Positions 52,224 to 53,257 of a stretch of DNA of 53,257 nt are shown one piece after another. The translations under genes and the position numbers were made by a program. Under the pieces are notes generated by a model that ran no database searches, was not told where the DNA came from, and was given only the letters and a program-made list of their open reading frames with translations. Each line of letters opens with the position of its first letter. Positions within the stretch are counted from its first letter, which is position 1. Source of the stretch: Moorena sp. SS36440bin_2 (GTDB lineage Bacteria; Cyanobacteriota; Cyanobacteriia; Cyanobacteriales; Coleofasciculaceae); assembly GCA_011524395.1 (NCBI GenBank), contig WTKN01000120.1, positions 1 to 53,257 of the forward strand, in the 5' to 3' direction.

Positions 52224-52742
52224 GGTTAAAAGTTATTAGAATTAAGAATTAAGAATTTAGAATTTAGAATTAAGAATGGATAATGTAGAATGAATAGGGA
52301 GCATGTAAAATTTGTAATTAGGTACATAGATCCCCCCTAACCCCCCTAAAAAAAGGGGGGAATTAGATTTAAAAGTCCCCCTTATTAAGGGGGATAATGG
52401 GGGATCTGAATCAGGGATTAACAAAACTGACATGCACCCGAATGAATATAGGATCCAGAAGCCATAAACCAGAAGCCAGAAGCTAGAAGCCAGAAGCCAG
52501 AAGCCAGACTTATAAAGTCTAAATTCTTCATTCTTCATTCTTCATTCTTCATTCTAAATTCTTCATGGGGAACTTTCCTTCCGCAGATTCGTCAAAGCCG
52601 CTAAAGCTACGATATTCTACACTCAGAGACTTTCCTGATCTGATTCATAAACCTGGAAAATATCCTGATCTGAGCCATCAATCTGGGAAAAATGTATATA
52701 TTAATCGAGTTGGAATTGGCATAGAACCCACGGAGTCCACTT
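52224..52742. other. Repeat-dense gene-free region
   Basis: The stretch contains TTAAGAA/TTTAGAA heptamers (52236-52277), a nested G/C-run palindrome (52328-52407), AGAAGCC heptamers (52452-52507) and ATTCTTC heptamers (52523-52566). Frames that cross it encode only repeated residues. The last 170 bp lead to the small exported protein; a frame starting at 52565 there is not convincing. Confidence 0.6.
52328..52407. repeat. Nested palindrome with G/C runs
   Basis: Outer arms AGATCCCCC and GGGGGATCT enclose two inner hairpins, CCCCCCT/AGGGGGG (52341-52360) and CCCCCTT/AAGGGGG (52377-52393). The layout suggests a cloverleaf-like fold. Similar fragments GATCCCCCCTAACCCCCCTTA (in part) occur near 53079 and CCCCCCTAGCCCCCC near 53166. 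Confidence 0.65.
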
Positions 52743-52994
52743 ATGAAACGTTACAAAATTCTCTCCCTTCTAGGGATAACAGCAGTATCGACAATCACTG
52801 CTAGTCAGGTTTTGGCTATGGAGACAGCTTCCTGGAACTTAATTACCGAACCTGACTCTAGTAGCAATAGTCTATTTGAGGATGTTTCATTCTTTAAATA
52901 CACTATATTTGATACCTCTGTTGGGGCAAGAGAGCCCGGAGATCAAGATCCTATACCGCCACGCTACGACAGCCCACAATCGGGAATTCAGTAG
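52743..52994 (+). CDS. Small exported hypothetical protein (83 aa)
   Basis: The ATG at 52743 is preceded by ACGGAGTCCACTT, a good ribosome-binding site. The protein starts with a clear signal peptide (MKRYKILSLLGITAVSTITASQVLA) and likely cleavage after Ala25. The mature part of about 58 residues is acidic and Ser/Pro-rich (EPDSSSNSLFED; EPGDQDPIPPRYDSPQSG), without Cys. It may be a small secreted or periplasmic peptide. I do not recognise a family. A different frame starting at 52565 overlaps it but has no such signals. Confidence 0.5.
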   Translation: MKRYKILSLLGITAVSTITASQVLAMETASWNLITEPDSSSNSLFEDVSFFKYTIFDTSVGAREPGDQDPIPPRYDSPQSGIQ

Positions 52995-53257
52995 AGTTCC
53001 CTTCACCTATAGATTGATCATATCCATAGCATTTTTATTTGATAGGTGAACATACTCCTTTAAGGAAAGGCAAGAGGGATCCCCCCTAACCCCCCTTACT
53101 AAGGCAAGAGTTAATCAAACAACGATGCATTTCTTATGGCGTTGCTGATTCTGAGTATGGTTTCGCCCCCCTAGCCCCCCAATTCTGGGGGAAAAAAACT
53201 GTCAAGCGATGCAGCGCGGTCTTGGGGAGGCAGCGCGGTCTTGGGGAGGCAGCGCGG
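52995..53257. repeat. Terminal repeat region with 19-bp tandem units
   Basis: No gene is visible. G/C-run repeats lie near 53079-53100 and 53164-53193. From 53211 a 19-bp unit GCAGCGCGGTCTTGGGGAG is repeated twice and a third begins at 53249, running off the window. This unit is the same sequence as the dispersed repeat at 36031-36050 and, inverted, at 45450-45492. Confidence 0.7.

Noticed and set aside
52257-52538. 93-aa minus-strand frame
   Set aside because: It crosses AGAAGCC heptamers and the G/C-run palindrome; the product is repeat-derived.
52565-52804. 79-aa frame starting at ATG 52565
   Set aside because: It overlaps the better supported exported protein in another frame, and has no ribosome-binding site or family features.

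Overview
This window looks like chromosomal DNA from a filamentous, probably marine, cyanobacterium of the Moorena/Lyngbya/Coleofasciculus kind. The evidence is frequent HIP1 octamers (GCGATCGC), many cyanobacteria-restricted families (Hfq of the cyanobacterial type, Crr7, DUF2811, DUF2854, DUF3370, DUF2301, SigG-like sigma factor, PxcA, HpsE-like glycosyltransferase), PEP-CTERM proteins, and intergenic regions packed with heptamer tandem repeats and palindromic repeats. The genus is inference. Product names come from recognising sequence families by eye; no database was searched.

Layout. 0-1.4 kb: the orphan 3' end of an FeS-type photolyase/cryptochrome gene, then an intergenic region with a cluster of DnaA-box-like motifs beside an AT-rich tract (candidate oriC), then DUF2811. 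1.5-6.6 kb: housekeeping genes pth, a large unknown, murF, dapF and hfq. 6.9-18.3 kb: a CaCA-type exchanger, an M23 peptidase, a ComFB-like protein, an L,D-transpeptidase, a sigma/anti-sigma pair, selO, crr7, DUF2854, an unlisted 56-aa ORF, a single-domain response regulator, DUF3370 and an unknown protein. 18.5-25.5 kb: surface polysaccharide genes (HpsE-like GT2, gmd, fcl, Wzz/BY-kinase), with a 1.1 kb AT-rich leader before gmd that ends in a strong hairpin. 25.5-36 kb: DUF1361, SAM hydroxide adenosyltransferase, DUF2301, a YdcF-like protein, pxcA, a UvrD-like protein with eroded motifs, a membrane-anchored Ser/Thr kinase and a Ca2+/H+ antiporter. 36.6-46.6 kb: a GH57/DUF3536 protein, two PEP-CTERM proteins (one an SGNH esterase), signal peptidase I, an SLH-like lipoprotein and an M42 peptidase. 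46.7-53.2 kb is accessory: a 1315-aa nSTAND NTPase with about 16 WD40 repeats, a GNAT protein, an HTH gene remnant, a small exported protein and dense repeats.

How genes work together. murF, dapF, the L,D-transpeptidase and the M23 peptidase all act on peptidoglycan. gmd and fcl should make GDP-L-fucose for a polysaccharide whose export is governed by the BY-kinase. LepB processes exported proteins, several of which (PEP-CTERM, SLH) lie next to it. PxcA, Cax and the CaCA-like protein are ion-homeostasis membrane proteins.

Most unusual signals: (1) the DnaA-box cluster with no dnaA or dnaN nearby; (2) two diverged copies of a 220-260 bp MITE-like element, each ending a few bases from the stop codon of a minus-strand gene and each carrying a different short repeat array; (3) a palindrome nested inside a dispersed repeat, with the uninterrupted form present elsewhere in the window; (4) a decayed 3' fragment of the M42 gene between heptamer arrays and the STAND gene; (5) the STAND-WD40 protein with an N-terminal membrane segment, a possible defence or signalling protein.
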